A stretch of DNA of 40,488 bases, taken from positions 1 through 40,488 of IMG/VR virus record IMGVR_UViG_3300035670_000528; one strand, given 5' to 3'. This DNA is from a virus. This document shows, one piece after another, positions 7,303-15,770 of this stretch; positions within the stretch are counted from its first letter, which is position 1; the number at the start of each line of letters is the position of its first letter. The notes under the pieces are model-generated. The model was not told where the DNA came from and did no database searches. It worked only from the letters and a program-made list of their open reading frames with translations. The position numbers and the translations under genes are program-made.

Positions 7303-7677
7303 ATGAATGCGTATCTTAATGGCGCAATTACGTCTGCAATGTCTCATTTTGCAAAGTACATGCACAGCCATAAAACAATTAAATTAGCTAAGCAATATTT
7401 GCCTTATGCCATTTATCCTCGCGGCGAAGGTGTAACGCCATCTCACATAGTATTAAACAGGGAATATAAACCAATTGGATTCCCTACATCAGAAAACTAT
7501 CATTTCAATTATGCCGACCCTATGTTTGATGTATTTAGCATCAATATAGAATCTTCAGATAATAAGCCTATTTTTTTATATGGCGGGATACATATTCCGT
7601 GGCTATCTAAATTAGAAGCCGAATCATATAAGCAAAAAGTGTTTGCTATTATCTGGAGATCTTCACATGGCAAATAA
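7303..7677 (+). CDS. Hypothetical protein upstream of primase/helicase
   Basis: 124 residues, ATG 7303 with GAAGGA upstream. Tyr/His-rich and probably alpha/beta (KLAKQYLPYAIYPRGEG, then FNYADPMFDVFSI). No domain recognised. It is the first gene after the intergenic promoter region and overlaps the primase/helicase gene by 11 nt, so it is likely co-transcribed with it. Confidence 0.7.
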   Translation: MNAYLNGAITSAMSHFAKYMHSHKTIKLAKQYLPYAIYPRGEGVTPSHIVLNREYKPIGFPTSENYHFNYADPMFDVFSINIESSDNKPIFLYGGIHIPWLSKLEAESYKQKVFAIIWRSSHGK

Positions 7678-10327
7678 ATACACCGAACAAGATCTGCAAA
7701 ATGCGCAGGCTAATATTGTAGACACTATTTCACGATTTATTCAGCTTAAAAAAAACGGCGCTGATTATTCTGCTTGCTGCCCGTTTCATGATGAGCAGAC
7801 CCCTTCATTTACTGTATCTGATAAAAAGGGATTTTTCCACTGTTTTGGTTGTGGCGCTCATGGCGATTCAATTGATTTCGTCATGCAATATGAAGGGCTA
7901 CCATTCCCTGATGCAGTGCAGCGCATTATTGGTAATTTGCCAGATGCAGGACAAGCACAATCAACGCAGCGCACTAAAACACACAAACCAAAGCCAGCGG
8001 TATGGCAACCTTTATTAAAAGCAAAATCGACAGCAACTGAATCTGACTTTTTACATCGCAGACACGGCAAGCCAACGCATGTATGGGAATACCGAAACCA
8101 AAAAAACGAACTCACTGGCTATGTGTGCAGGTTCCCTATCACAAAACCAGATGGAACGATTGGCAAAGAAACATTGCCGCTTGCATGGTGCGTAAATAGC
8201 GAAACTGGCGCTATCGAGTGGCGTTTCTTAGGTTTCGGAATTCCACGGCCTTTGTATGGATTGCAGAAACTCGCAACAAAAAAGCCTGTGATTATTTTTG
8301 AAGGCGAAAAAACAGCAGACGCAGGACAGAATTTTTTCAAGGCTGCTAATACGCTTACATGGCCTGGCGGTGGTAATGGCGTTAACAATGCTGACTTTAT
8401 GCCACTGGCAGGCGAAGATGTCACGCTTTGGCCTGATTTTGACTGGCAAATAGACGTTAAAACAGGAGAGTTAATACCTGAGCATAGCCAGCCAGGAATT
8501 AAAGCCATGCGCGCAGTTTATGAAAAGATTAAAGACATTGCAAACTCTGTCCGCATTGTTAAGCCATCGCGCGACTTTCAAGATGGATGGGATGTGGCAG
8601 ACGATGCGCCTATGGATAACTTTTCACCTTTTGATTACGCAAAAAATAACGTTGTGCCAGCGAGTGAATATTTTGCAGATCCTATAACAGAGCAGGAACC
8701 AGAAGCATTACCAGAACAAACGGCAGTTCAAATCGACCAAGAAAAGGATATGATTAATAAAAACATCCGCATCTTGGGATTTGATCGCGGCTCATATTAC
8801 GTTTATTCATTTTCAAAAAAGCAGATAGTAGAACTAAAAAAGTCAGACTTTACGCAAATTGGATTAATTGAAATTGCGCCTGCTGAATTTTGGGAGATTT
8901 TATATCCAGCAAAAAATGGATTTTCAAAAGATAAAGCTGCTGAATGGATCATTAACACCGCCCACGAACGCGGAATTTTTAACCCGTCTATGACTCGCGG
9001 TCGTGGTGCATGGATTGACAATAAGCGCGTGGTTTATCATTTTGGAGATCAGTTAAGCGTTGATGGCATATTAACGCCAGTGACTGCTATTGCTTCAAAA
9101 TTCATTTATGAAAATCAGAACATGCTGCCCGTCATTCCAAGCGATGCAATGACGGTTTCTGAATCGGAGAGCATTTACAACATATCTACTCAATTCAGAT
9201 GGTCGCGTGATGCTAGTGCTCCACTATTAGCTGGATGGATTGCACTTGCGCCTTTTTGCGGGGCGTTAAAATGGAGACCACACGTCTGGATTTCTGGCGG
9301 TGCTGGGTGCGGTAAAACTACGATTGTTAACGATTACATTCATACTCTGTTAAACGGCATTGACTTATTCGCGCAAGGTAACTCAACCGAAGCAGGCATC
9401 CGTCAAATGCTAGGAAGCGATGCGCGTCCAGTTATTTTTGATGAATCAGAACAGAACGACGAGCGCGAACAATCTAGGGTACAAAACATTCTGTCGCTAA
9501 TTAGGCAGGCATCAAGCGAATCAGCAGCACTGACATTAAAAGGCACAGCGACAGGATCAGCGATGACATTCTTAATTCGCAGCATGTTTTGCTTGTCATC
9601 AATTCAAGTCGGAATGAAGCATCAAGCGGATAAAGAGCGCCTGATTATTCTTAACCTACGCCCGAAGCATGAGCAATCAAACGCAACAGATCAATGGCGA
9701 GATTTATCAAATAAGCTGCAACTATTGCAACGCGATGAAACTGCGCCATCTAGGTTGTTTATGCGCTCGCTGTCTTTGCTACCTATCACATTGCAGAACA
9801 TTAAAATATTTTCTGATGTATGCAGTAAAAAATTTAATTCAGTGCGTGAAGGCGACCAGATTGGAACACTGATGGCTGGCGCTTATTCGATGCTATCTGA
9901 TGATATTGTCACGCCTGAATTTGCGCGCGATTACATTGATTCTTTTAGCTGGGATGAGCATAGGGATTACGCGGAGACAGATGAGGCTATGGCGGCGCTT
10001 TCTACGCTAATGGAGTGCCGTATTCGTGGCGCTTATGGTGAGACTTCTGTTTATGAAACTATTAAGCAGTCAATTAATAGTGCTACACCTGATGATTATC
10101 GTTCGTTGCTTGAGCGCTACGGCATGAAGATTAAAGACGGTTATTTATTGGTGAGCAATTCCAGCCATGCAATAAAAGAACTCATGAAAAATACGCCATA
10201 CGCGGCAGATATTAAGGGGCAATTAATCCGCATTAAAGGGGCAAAACGATGGGAAAATGAAAAATTTAGCGGTACACAAAGTCGAAGTGTTGGGATACCG
10301 CTTGGCATAATTGATTTAGCAAACTGA
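7667..10327 (+). CDS. Primase/helicase (CHC2 zinc finger, TOPRIM-like, P-loop ATPase)
   Basis: 886 residues from ATG 7667 (GGAG 7654-7657); an upstream in-frame start lies inside the previous gene. Residues 38-62 form a CHC2-type zinc finger (CPFH...HCFGCG) that binds template during priming. Residues 207-220 (PVIIFEGEKTADAG) and WPDFDW near 255 are TOPRIM-like. The C-terminal half is a DUF927-type ATPase with Walker A GGAGCGKT (544-551) and Walker B PVIFDESE (588-595). It should make primers and unwind DNA at the phage fork. It is followed directly by a terminator and the origin-like region, and no phage DNA polymerase is present, so host polymerase would extend. Confidence 0.9.
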   Translation: MANKYTEQDLQNAQANIVDTISRFIQLKKNGADYSACCPFHDEQTPSFTVSDKKGFFHCFGCGAHGDSIDFVMQYEGLPFPDAVQRIIGNLPDAGQAQSTQRTKTHKPKPAVWQPLLKAKSTATESDFLHRRHGKPTHVWEYRNQKNELTGYVCRFPITKPDGTIGKETLPLAWCVNSETGAIEWRFLGFGIPRPLYGLQKLATKKPVIIFEGEKTADAGQNFFKAANTLTWPGGGNGVNNADFMPLAGEDVTLWPDFDWQIDVKTGELIPEHSQPGIKAMRAVYEKIKDIANSVRIVKPSRDFQDGWDVADDAPMDNFSPFDYAKNNVVPASEYFADPITEQEPEALPEQTAVQIDQEKDMINKNIRILGFDRGSYYVYSFSKKQIVELKKSDFTQIGLIEIAPAEFWEILYPAKNGFSKDKAAEWIINTAHERGIFNPSMTRGRGAWIDNKRVVYHFGDQLSVDGILTPVTAIASKFIYENQNMLPVIPSDAMTVSESESIYNISTQFRWSRDASAPLLAGWIALAPFCGALKWRPHVWISGGAGCGKTTIVNDYIHTLLNGIDLFAQGNSTEAGIRQMLGSDARPVIFDESEQNDEREQSRVQNILSLIRQASSESAALTLKGTATGSAMTFLIRSMFCLSSIQVGMKHQADKERLIILNLRPKHEQSNATDQWRDLSNKLQLLQRDETAPSRLFMRSLSLLPITLQNIKIFSDVCSKKFNSVREGDQIGTLMAGAYSMLSDDIVTPEFARDYIDSFSWDEHRDYAETDEAMAALSTLMECRIRGAYGETSVYETIKQSINSATPDDYRSLLERYGMKIKDGYLLVSNSSHAIKELMKNTPYAADIKGQLIRIKGAKRWENEKFSGTQSRSVGIPLGIIDLAN

Positions 10328-10347
10328 CCCGCTTCGGCGGGTTTTTT
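10327..10347 (+). terminator. Rho-independent terminator
   Basis: ACCCGC, tetraloop TTCG, GCGGGT, followed by a T-run (10342-10347). The stem starts on the last base of the primase/helicase stop codon. Closes the early/middle plus-strand operon. Confidence 0.9.
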
Positions 10348-10352
10348 ATTGA

Positions 10353-10677
10353 GGTTACGAAAAAACCGTAACCAGAAAAATCACTGTAACCGCACTTTTC
10401 CTTTTAAAATCAACGCGGTTACGCGGTTACGGTTTTTTCTGGAGATAGAGCTATATAGAGATATGTATACATAAATAGCCATATATAGATACAAAAATAA
10501 ATATCCCTTATTATTATTATATATTTATGTAACTTTATAATAATAATAGGCGTTTTTATGTTGCAAATCAATAACTTACGTTGGTTACTTAAAGTAAATT
10601 CTAGCGTAACCGAGTGATAAAAAACTGTTTAAAATCAAATACTTAGCGGTTACGGTCAAGTGTAACCGAGCGTAACC
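10353..10677. repeat. Ten GGTTAC/GTAACC iterons: origin or control region
   Basis: The hexamer GGTTAC or its complement begins at 10353, 10368, 10386, 10417, 10425, 10583, 10606, 10648, 10662 and 10672 (extended consensus CGGTTACG). Chance would give well under one copy. The first five and last five flank an AT-rich segment (10440-10560) that contains a long inverted repeat. A perfect 14-bp inverted repeat (10360-10373 with 10425-10438) spans cluster one. It lies right after the primase/helicase and before terminase. Fits a replication origin with iterons and an unwinding region; multi-site transcriptional control is the alternative. No convincing gene lies in 10348-10744. Confidence 0.75.
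10506..10550. repeat. AT-rich inverted repeat (possible DNA unwinding element)
   Basis: The left arm 10506-10521 pairs with the right arm 10536-10550 across about 15 bp, with one bulged T and a 14-nt loop. Arms consist of ATT/AAT triplets capped by CC/GG. It lies between the two iteron clusters. It could be a duplex-unwinding element, or a weak bidirectional transcription signal. Confidence 0.65.
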
Positions 10678-10708
10678 GGACAAAAATCGACCCCACATTA
10701 CCACCTTC

Positions 10709-10737
10709 TTTACAAAACCATACATTCGTGGTATATA
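10709..10737 (+). promoter_or_regulatory. Putative promoter of packaging/late genes
   Basis: TTTACA (10709-10714), 17-nt spacer, TATATA (10732-10737). The expected start point is within a few bases of the ATG of the terminase small subunit at 10745. The dyad CCATAC (10718-10723)/GTATGG (10743-10748) brackets the -10 and the start codon and may be an operator. No Shine-Dalgarno sequence precedes the ATG. Confidence 0.4.
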
Positions 10738-10744
10738 TGTTGGT

Positions 10745-11152
10745 ATGGAAAAATCAGCATTAACTCGAGGTAGAAAATCAACGCTCACTAATGAAGTGAT
10801 CGAAAAGGCAAACGCATATCTAATTTACGATTTTCAGAACGTTGGAGATATTGTCACAAGTGCTGTCGGATTGGCTCAATATCTTGGTGTTACCAAGAGC
10901 GTAGTCTATCAATGGGCAGAGTTGGATAGCGAATTAGGACGAGAATTTAAAGACACGTTACGTGCATGCGTCGAGAAACAAGAAAAAATGCTTATTAGTG
11001 GTGGACTAGGCGGCGCTTATAATTCAACGATCACAAAACTCATGATGGCTAACCATGGTTACCATGAAAAACCACAGCAAGCAGACGACAGCGAAGAAAC
11101 CATCGAATCCGTAACAGTGAGCATCAAGAGTGCGAAAAAGTCTAGAGATTGA
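10745..11152 (+). CDS. Terminase small subunit
   Basis: 135 residues. The central helix-turn-helix-like segment (GLAQYLGVTKSVVYQWAELD, about residues 43-62) would bind the packaging site. The C-terminal core (EKMLISGGLGGAYNSTITKLMMANHGYHEK) is typical of phage small terminases of this class. TerS recognises the pac/cos site and loads TerL. The gene overlaps terL by 23 nt. There is no ribosome binding site before the ATG. Confidence 0.85.
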   Translation: MEKSALTRGRKSTLTNEVIEKANAYLIYDFQNVGDIVTSAVGLAQYLGVTKSVVYQWAELDSELGREFKDTLRACVEKQEKMLISGGLGGAYNSTITKLMMANHGYHEKPQQADDSEETIESVTVSIKSAKKSRD

Positions 11153-12407
11153 AGTTAATGAGCCGCAAGGACGGTTTATTAACTCGCAGAAGAAGTACAA
11201 GGCCATGGTGTCAGGCTTTGGGGCTGGTAAGACGTTTGCAGGGTGCCTGGATGGGTGTTTGCACTATTGGCAGCATCCTAAAGTTAATCAGGGATATTTT
11301 GCACCGACTTATCCGCACATAAGAGATATTTACTTCCCGACGATTGAGGAAGTGGCATTTATTGCTGGCCTACGTGTTCAAGTTCGTGAAGCAAATAAAG
11401 AGGTGCATTTCTATTCAGGCAAACAATATCGCGGCACAACTATATGCCGAAGCATGGAGAAGCCAGAAAGCATTGTCGGATTTAAGATAGGTCGCGCACA
11501 CTTAGACGAATTTGACGTATTGCCAGCAATCAAGGCTAAACAGGCATGGCGTAAGATTATCGCCCGTCTACGCTGGCAGGATGACGCGATATTAAACGGT
11601 GCTAGCATAACAACAACGCCAGAAGGATTCCGCGAGACATACAGACTATTCGTTGAGGAAATAGAACGCAATCCGCAACTGGCGAACAGCTATGACCTGA
11701 TTTACGCCAGCACATACGACAACGAAGAAAACTTGCCGGATGATTATATCCAGTCGATGCTGGACACGTACCCTATGGAGTTAATCGAAGCATACCTAAA
11801 CGGTAAATTCGTTAACCTGACCAGCGGCACTGTTTATCGTGCATACAATCGTGAGCGTCACAATAGCAACGAGACCGTGCGCGAAGGTGAGCCGATACGC
11901 GTAGGCATGGACTTTAACGTCACTAAAATGGCGGCAACAATATACGTTGTCCGCAATGGCGACGAATGGCACGCTGTGGACGAATTGAAGGACATTTTCG
12001 ACACGCCTGACATGGTTGCAGCAATCAGGAATCGCTATCCACGTAACCGCGTGATTGTTTACCCTGATGCAAGCGGCAAGTCACGCAAGACAGTAGATGC
12101 GAGCAAGTCAGACATCACGACGCTTACCGATGCAGGATTTGAGGTGCGCGTTAATAGCACTAACCCCGCGGTTAAAGATAGGATTATGTCGGTTAACAAG
12201 CGTTTGGAGTTAGGCAAATTGTTTGTAAATGTTATAAAATGTAAAACAGTTGCAAAGAACCTTGAGCAGCAAGCATATGACGACAATGGCGAGCCTGATA
12301 AGTCCAGTGGTTTCGATCACCAGAATGACGCGACAGGATACCCGATTGCGTATGAGTTCCCGATAATGAAAAACACGCCACAGAGAGTGCAGGTGCTAGG
12401 CCTATGA
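11130..12407 (+). CDS. Terminase large subunit (packaging ATPase/nuclease)
   Basis: 425 residues from a GTG at 11130, overlapping terS. Walker A GFGAGKT (29-35) and Walker B AHLDEFD (123-129) form the translocation ATPase. The C-terminal RNase H-like nuclease has acidic residues at GMDFN (259-263), YPDAS (about 311-315) and DHQNDATGY near the end. It cuts concatemeric DNA and pumps it through the portal. The complete domain set and length are normal. The circular assembly fits headful packaging, but packaging type cannot be read directly. Confidence 0.95.
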   Translation: MRKSLEIEVNEPQGRFINSQKKYKAMVSGFGAGKTFAGCLDGCLHYWQHPKVNQGYFAPTYPHIRDIYFPTIEEVAFIAGLRVQVREANKEVHFYSGKQYRGTTICRSMEKPESIVGFKIGRAHLDEFDVLPAIKAKQAWRKIIARLRWQDDAILNGASITTTPEGFRETYRLFVEEIERNPQLANSYDLIYASTYDNEENLPDDYIQSMLDTYPMELIEAYLNGKFVNLTSGTVYRAYNRERHNSNETVREGEPIRVGMDFNVTKMAATIYVVRNGDEWHAVDELKDIFDTPDMVAAIRNRYPRNRVIVYPDASGKSRKTVDASKSDITTLTDAGFEVRVNSTNPAVKDRIMSVNKRLELGKLFVNVIKCKTVAKNLEQQAYDDNGEPDKSSGFDHQNDATGYPIAYEFPIMKNTPQRVQVLGL

Positions 12408-13780
12408 TTGATTACACTAACCTTGAATACAATAAATGGCTGCCAGTGTGGAAAAAGTGCCGTGATACATATGATGGAGAGGAATCAATCCATGCAGGCG
12501 CGCAGACATATCTGGCAGCACTCACGGGGCAGGATGCAAAGGCTTACGATAAATACAAAAATCGCGCCGTGTTTTTCAACGCAGTAGGCCGTACTGTAGA
12601 AGGCATGTCAGGCATGATTATGCGCAAGAAGCCGATCATTACCGCGCCTGATTCATTGGCTGCTATACAGGCTGACTTTGATATGCGCGGAACCACGATG
12701 ATTGATTTTGCAGATAGCATCATCGAAGAACTGGCGATCACTAACCGCGTTGGCATTTTGGTTGATTTTCCGCGTGCGTCCACAGTAGGCATGACGATTG
12801 CGGACATTGAAGCGCAAGGTGTCAGACCATACGCAAGCATTTACAAAGCCGAGGATATTTTAGACTGGCGGTATGAACGTGTAGGCAATCGCTACATTCT
12901 GACCATGATTAAGCTGCGTGAGATTGTCAGCATTGCACGAGGTGACGACACAGACACGCAAGAGTTAATACGCATGCTAGATCTCACACCAGAAGGCTAT
13001 CGTGTCCGTTTGTACTATCAGACCAAAGACGGTTACAACGATTATCCAGACGATGAATTTTACCCGCTGATGAATAACGCGCCATTGCGTGAGATTCCGT
13101 TTGTTTTCGATAACCAGATCAGTAAACCTGTATTGCTGGACTTGGTGAATATTAACATGGCTCACTATCGAAACAGCGCAGACTATGAGCATGGGTTGCA
13201 TTTCACTGGATTGCCAACTCCGATATTTTGGGGGGCTAATTTGGTTGATGACCAGGGTAACAGCATGATTAGCCTAGGCAGTGCGAGCGCTTATGGATTC
13301 CCTAGCGCGGAAGGTCATGCAGAATACTTAGAATTCACAGGCCAAGGATTAGGCGCGCTTAAGACTGCTATGGACGATAAAATGCAGATGATGGTCGCAT
13401 TAGGTAGCCGCTACTTAGGCGCTGAGAAACGAGCAGCAGAGACAGCCGAAGCAATGACTATTCGCAATGCTGGCGAGAATAGCATTATGTCGCGTATTGC
13501 TCAGCACGGCAGTGAGATGATGACTAAAGCGCTAATGCTGATGGCGCAATGGTTGCGCGTATCAGGCGAGATAATCGTGCAGATTAACACAGACGTGAAT
13601 CCTACTGGAATCACGCCGCAGATGTTGCAGCAATTGACAGCATCGTATCTGTCTGGCGCGATTAGCTATGAGACGTATTTTGCTAACTTGCAAGATGGTG
13701 AAGTTATCGCCAACGACCGCAGCATTGACGATGAACGGTTGGCTATTCAGGATGGCGGAAAGGGGGGTGCTAATGGGTAA
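12404..13780 (+). CDS. Portal protein (DUF4055 type)
   Basis: 458 residues, ATG 12404 overlapping the terL stop. Sequence matches the DUF4055 portal group: W..CRDTYDGEESIHA near the start, FFNAVGRTVEGMSGMI, YKAEDILDWRYERVG, and a C-terminal SYLSGAISYETYF. Portals form the dodecameric ring at one capsid vertex through which TerL pumps DNA and to which the neck attaches. Position after terL supports the call. Confidence 0.9.
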   Translation: MIDYTNLEYNKWLPVWKKCRDTYDGEESIHAGAQTYLAALTGQDAKAYDKYKNRAVFFNAVGRTVEGMSGMIMRKKPIITAPDSLAAIQADFDMRGTTMIDFADSIIEELAITNRVGILVDFPRASTVGMTIADIEAQGVRPYASIYKAEDILDWRYERVGNRYILTMIKLREIVSIARGDDTDTQELIRMLDLTPEGYRVRLYYQTKDGYNDYPDDEFYPLMNNAPLREIPFVFDNQISKPVLLDLVNINMAHYRNSADYEHGLHFTGLPTPIFWGANLVDDQGNSMISLGSASAYGFPSAEGHAEYLEFTGQGLGALKTAMDDKMQMMVALGSRYLGAEKRAAETAEAMTIRNAGENSIMSRIAQHGSEMMTKALMLMAQWLRVSGEIIVQINTDVNPTGITPQMLQQLTASYLSGAISYETYFANLQDGEVIANDRSIDDERLAIQDGGKGGANG

Positions 13781-13994
13781 GGTAGTTGATATATTTCCTG
13801 CAAACTCATTTGCAGTTGTGGCTGATAACGCTAAAGAAGAAATAAAATGCGGGATTGTGATTGGATACGATGAAAATGGTGCGCTTACGGTATTTGGCGG
13901 CGGCTTGATTGATGGGAAGCAGCCATTAGCTAAAGATTGGCTTTGGATTATCGAATCATTCAAGGCAAAACTAATAAACGGCGATTACGCATGA
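13773..13994 (+). CDS. Small hypothetical protein in head gene cluster
   Basis: 73 residues from ATG 13773 (GGAAAGGGGGGTG upstream), overlapping the portal stop by 8 nt and the MuF-like start by 4 nt. Beta-rich, beginning MGKVVDIFPANSFAVVADNA and containing GYDENGALTVFGGG. Small proteins like this occur in head operons of other phages without known role. Confidence 0.7.
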   Translation: MGKVVDIFPANSFAVVADNAKEEIKCGIVIGYDENGALTVFGGGLIDGKQPLAKDWLWIIESFKAKLINGDYA

Positions 13995-15034
13995 CCATAA
14001 ACCAAGACCTATTCGACGCTCAAACTCTCCACAGCGTCCGCGTCGAGTTTCTGAAAAACGGCATCGTTAGGCGCATGCTTGAAATATTGCAGGCCAGCGA
14101 TGCCGAGTTAACAGTTGAATTGCGCCAGAAAATAGAATCCATGCAAGGCACAGCATTTAGCATTGATCGAATCGAGCGCCAACTAGCCAGCATATACGAC
14201 ATAAATCAGGCGCTATATCGTGAGATGAATGACGCTCTAGGTTATGAGATGCAGCAATTCAGTGAGTATGAGACTAACTGGCAGGGGAATTTGTATGAGC
14301 GAACATTGCCGAGCGTTGTTAGTTTTGACCGTATTGGCGTGGCGCAGGTATATGCGGCAGCAGTTGCTAAGCCGTTTAACGGTCGCTTGCTATCTGAATG
14401 GATGAGCGATTTAGAAACCGAGCAGGCAAAGCGCGTTCGTGATGCGGTGCGTTTAGGGTTTGTGCAAAACGAAACTACTGACCAGATTGTCCGGCGCATA
14501 CGTGGGACTAAGGCGAATAACTATGCTGATGGATTGTTGCAGATAGGGCGCAATCAGGCTAAGACGATTGTACGCACTGCGATTGCACACACAGCTAACG
14601 AAGCGCGGACTGCAACGGTTGCGGCTAATGCCAGATTGTTTAAGTATGAGTTATGGGTTAGCACCCTAGATTCAAGGACAAGTCCTTTTTGCGCCGTAAC
14701 CGATGGAAAAAAATTCAAAATTGGCGAAGGCCCAACAGCACCAGCGCACTTAAATTGCCGTAGCATTCGATTGCCTGTCACTAAATCATGGCGCGAGTTA
14801 GGCTTTAATATCGACGAATTACCACCATCCACACGCGCCAGCATGAACGGACAAGTGCCAGAGGATACGACATATTCAGCATGGCTTAAAAAGCAGCCTG
14901 CAAGCATACAAGACGAGGTGCTAGGTAAAGAACGTGGTCGCATTTATAGAGAGACTGGCGCACCGTTAGAAAAGTTTGTCAATCGTGAAGGAAAATATTA
15001 CACGCTTGATGATTTAAAAACGCTTGAATTGTAA
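13991..15034 (+). CDS. MuF-like head morphogenesis protein
   Basis: 347 residues from ATG 13991, overlapping the previous stop (ATGA). The C-terminal third carries the SPP1 gp7/Mu F signature: VSTLDSRTSPFCAVTDGK followed by APAHLNCRS. The N-terminal region is helical. These minor capsid proteins are bound to the portal and ejected or required for head assembly. It sits between the portal and scaffold genes, as in many siphophages. Confidence 0.88.
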   Translation: MTINQDLFDAQTLHSVRVEFLKNGIVRRMLEILQASDAELTVELRQKIESMQGTAFSIDRIERQLASIYDINQALYREMNDALGYEMQQFSEYETNWQGNLYERTLPSVVSFDRIGVAQVYAAAVAKPFNGRLLSEWMSDLETEQAKRVRDAVRLGFVQNETTDQIVRRIRGTKANNYADGLLQIGRNQAKTIVRTAIAHTANEARTATVAANARLFKYELWVSTLDSRTSPFCAVTDGKKFKIGEGPTAPAHLNCRSIRLPVTKSWRELGFNIDELPPSTRASMNGQVPEDTTYSAWLKKQPASIQDEVLGKERGRIYRETGAPLEKFVNREGKYYTLDDLKTLEL

Positions 15035-15052
15035 AGATTTATGGCGTATATT
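15024..15052 (+). promoter_or_regulatory. Putative promoter for scaffold/capsid genes
   Basis: TTGAAT (15024-15029), 17-nt spacer, TATATT (15047-15052). The -35 lies at the end of the MuF-like gene. Transcripts would have a leader of about 80 nt containing three dyads before the scaffold ATG. Confidence 0.45.
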
Positions 15053-15068
15053 AACAATTGTTAAGGTG

Positions 15069-15125
15069 TAGCCGTGCTATGCCGAGGATTTTGTGGCAGT
15101 GCCACGCGGATATGGTCAGTGACCA
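15069..15125 (+). promoter_or_regulatory. Three successive dyads in scaffold/capsid leader
   Basis: 15069-15079 is TAGC-CGT-GCTA. 15093-15105 is the perfect 13-base palindrome GTGGCAGTGCCAC. 15113-15125 is the perfect palindrome TGGTCAGTGACCA. The last two share the centre CAGTG and lie 20 bp apart (two helical turns). They could be operators, or small RNA hairpins with identical CAGUG loops just before the scaffold ribosome binding site (AAAGGA 15126-15131). Confidence 0.55.
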
Positions 15126-15138
15126 AAAGGAACCACAC

Positions 15139-15753
15139 ATGAAGATCGAAGAGTTTACGCAAGAAAAGCTGGATGAATTGCTAGCAGAAGTTGAATCGCT
15201 TAAAAGTGTGAATTTGACTTACAAAGCTGATTTAATGAAATACAAAGCAAAGGCAAAAGGGGTTGAAATTGACCCGGATGCACACGCAGAACTGCAAAGC
15301 AAATACGACGCATCGCAAGCTGAATCAGATAAAGAGCGCAAAATGTTTAAAAAGCAGATTGACGAATTAACAAGTCAAAACGCGGCTAAAGACGCAACTT
15401 TGACTAAGTATCTGATTGATTCGCAACTTTATGACGGGCTAGCTAAATCTGGCGTTAAGCCTGAGTTTATGGATGCAGCAAAAGCATTACTAAGAAACGG
15501 CGCAACGATTAAAGCGGATAACGGTGAGTATTCTGCATTGATTGGCGATAAACCGATTCATGAAGCAATTGGCGCATGGGCATCTAGCGATCAGGGTAAG
15601 CACTTTATTTCTGCACCAGTTAATTCTGGTGGTGGCGGTCAAGGCGGTGGTGGTTCAAGTGGCAGCAAACAATTAACTCGCGCACAATTTGATGCGATGG
15701 CTCCAGGTCAAAAAATGGAGTTTGCTAAAGCTGGCGGGGTTGTAACTACTTAA
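15139..15753 (+). CDS. Capsid scaffolding protein
   Basis: 204 residues from ATG 15139 (AAAGGA 8 nt upstream); the frame is open further upstream through the palindromic leader, but the ATG has the good ribosome site. The N-terminal two-thirds is a charged helix/coiled coil (KIEEFTQEKLDELLAEVES...). A Gly-rich linker (about 165-180) leads to a C-terminal segment (LTRAQFDAMAPGQKMEFAKAG) likely to contact coat protein. This composition and the position just before the coat gene are those of phage scaffolds. Confidence 0.85.
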   Translation: MKIEEFTQEKLDELLAEVESLKSVNLTYKADLMKYKAKAKGVEIDPDAHAELQSKYDASQAESDKERKMFKKQIDELTSQNAAKDATLTKYLIDSQLYDGLAKSGVKPEFMDAAKALLRNGATIKADNGEYSALIGDKPIHEAIGAWASSDQGKHFISAPVNSGGGGQGGGGSSGSKQLTRAQFDAMAPGQKMEFAKAGGVVTT

Positions 15754-15770
15754 TTAAAAAGGATTTTCAC

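Noticed and set aside
14690-14700. Further GTAACC copies outside the origin-like region (also near 33960)
   Set aside because: Single scattered copies inside genes, as expected by chance; no clustering.
15058-15138. N-terminal extension of the scaffold protein
   Set aside because: The frame is open to 15058, but the region is a palindromic leader and ATG 15139 has the proper ribosome site.
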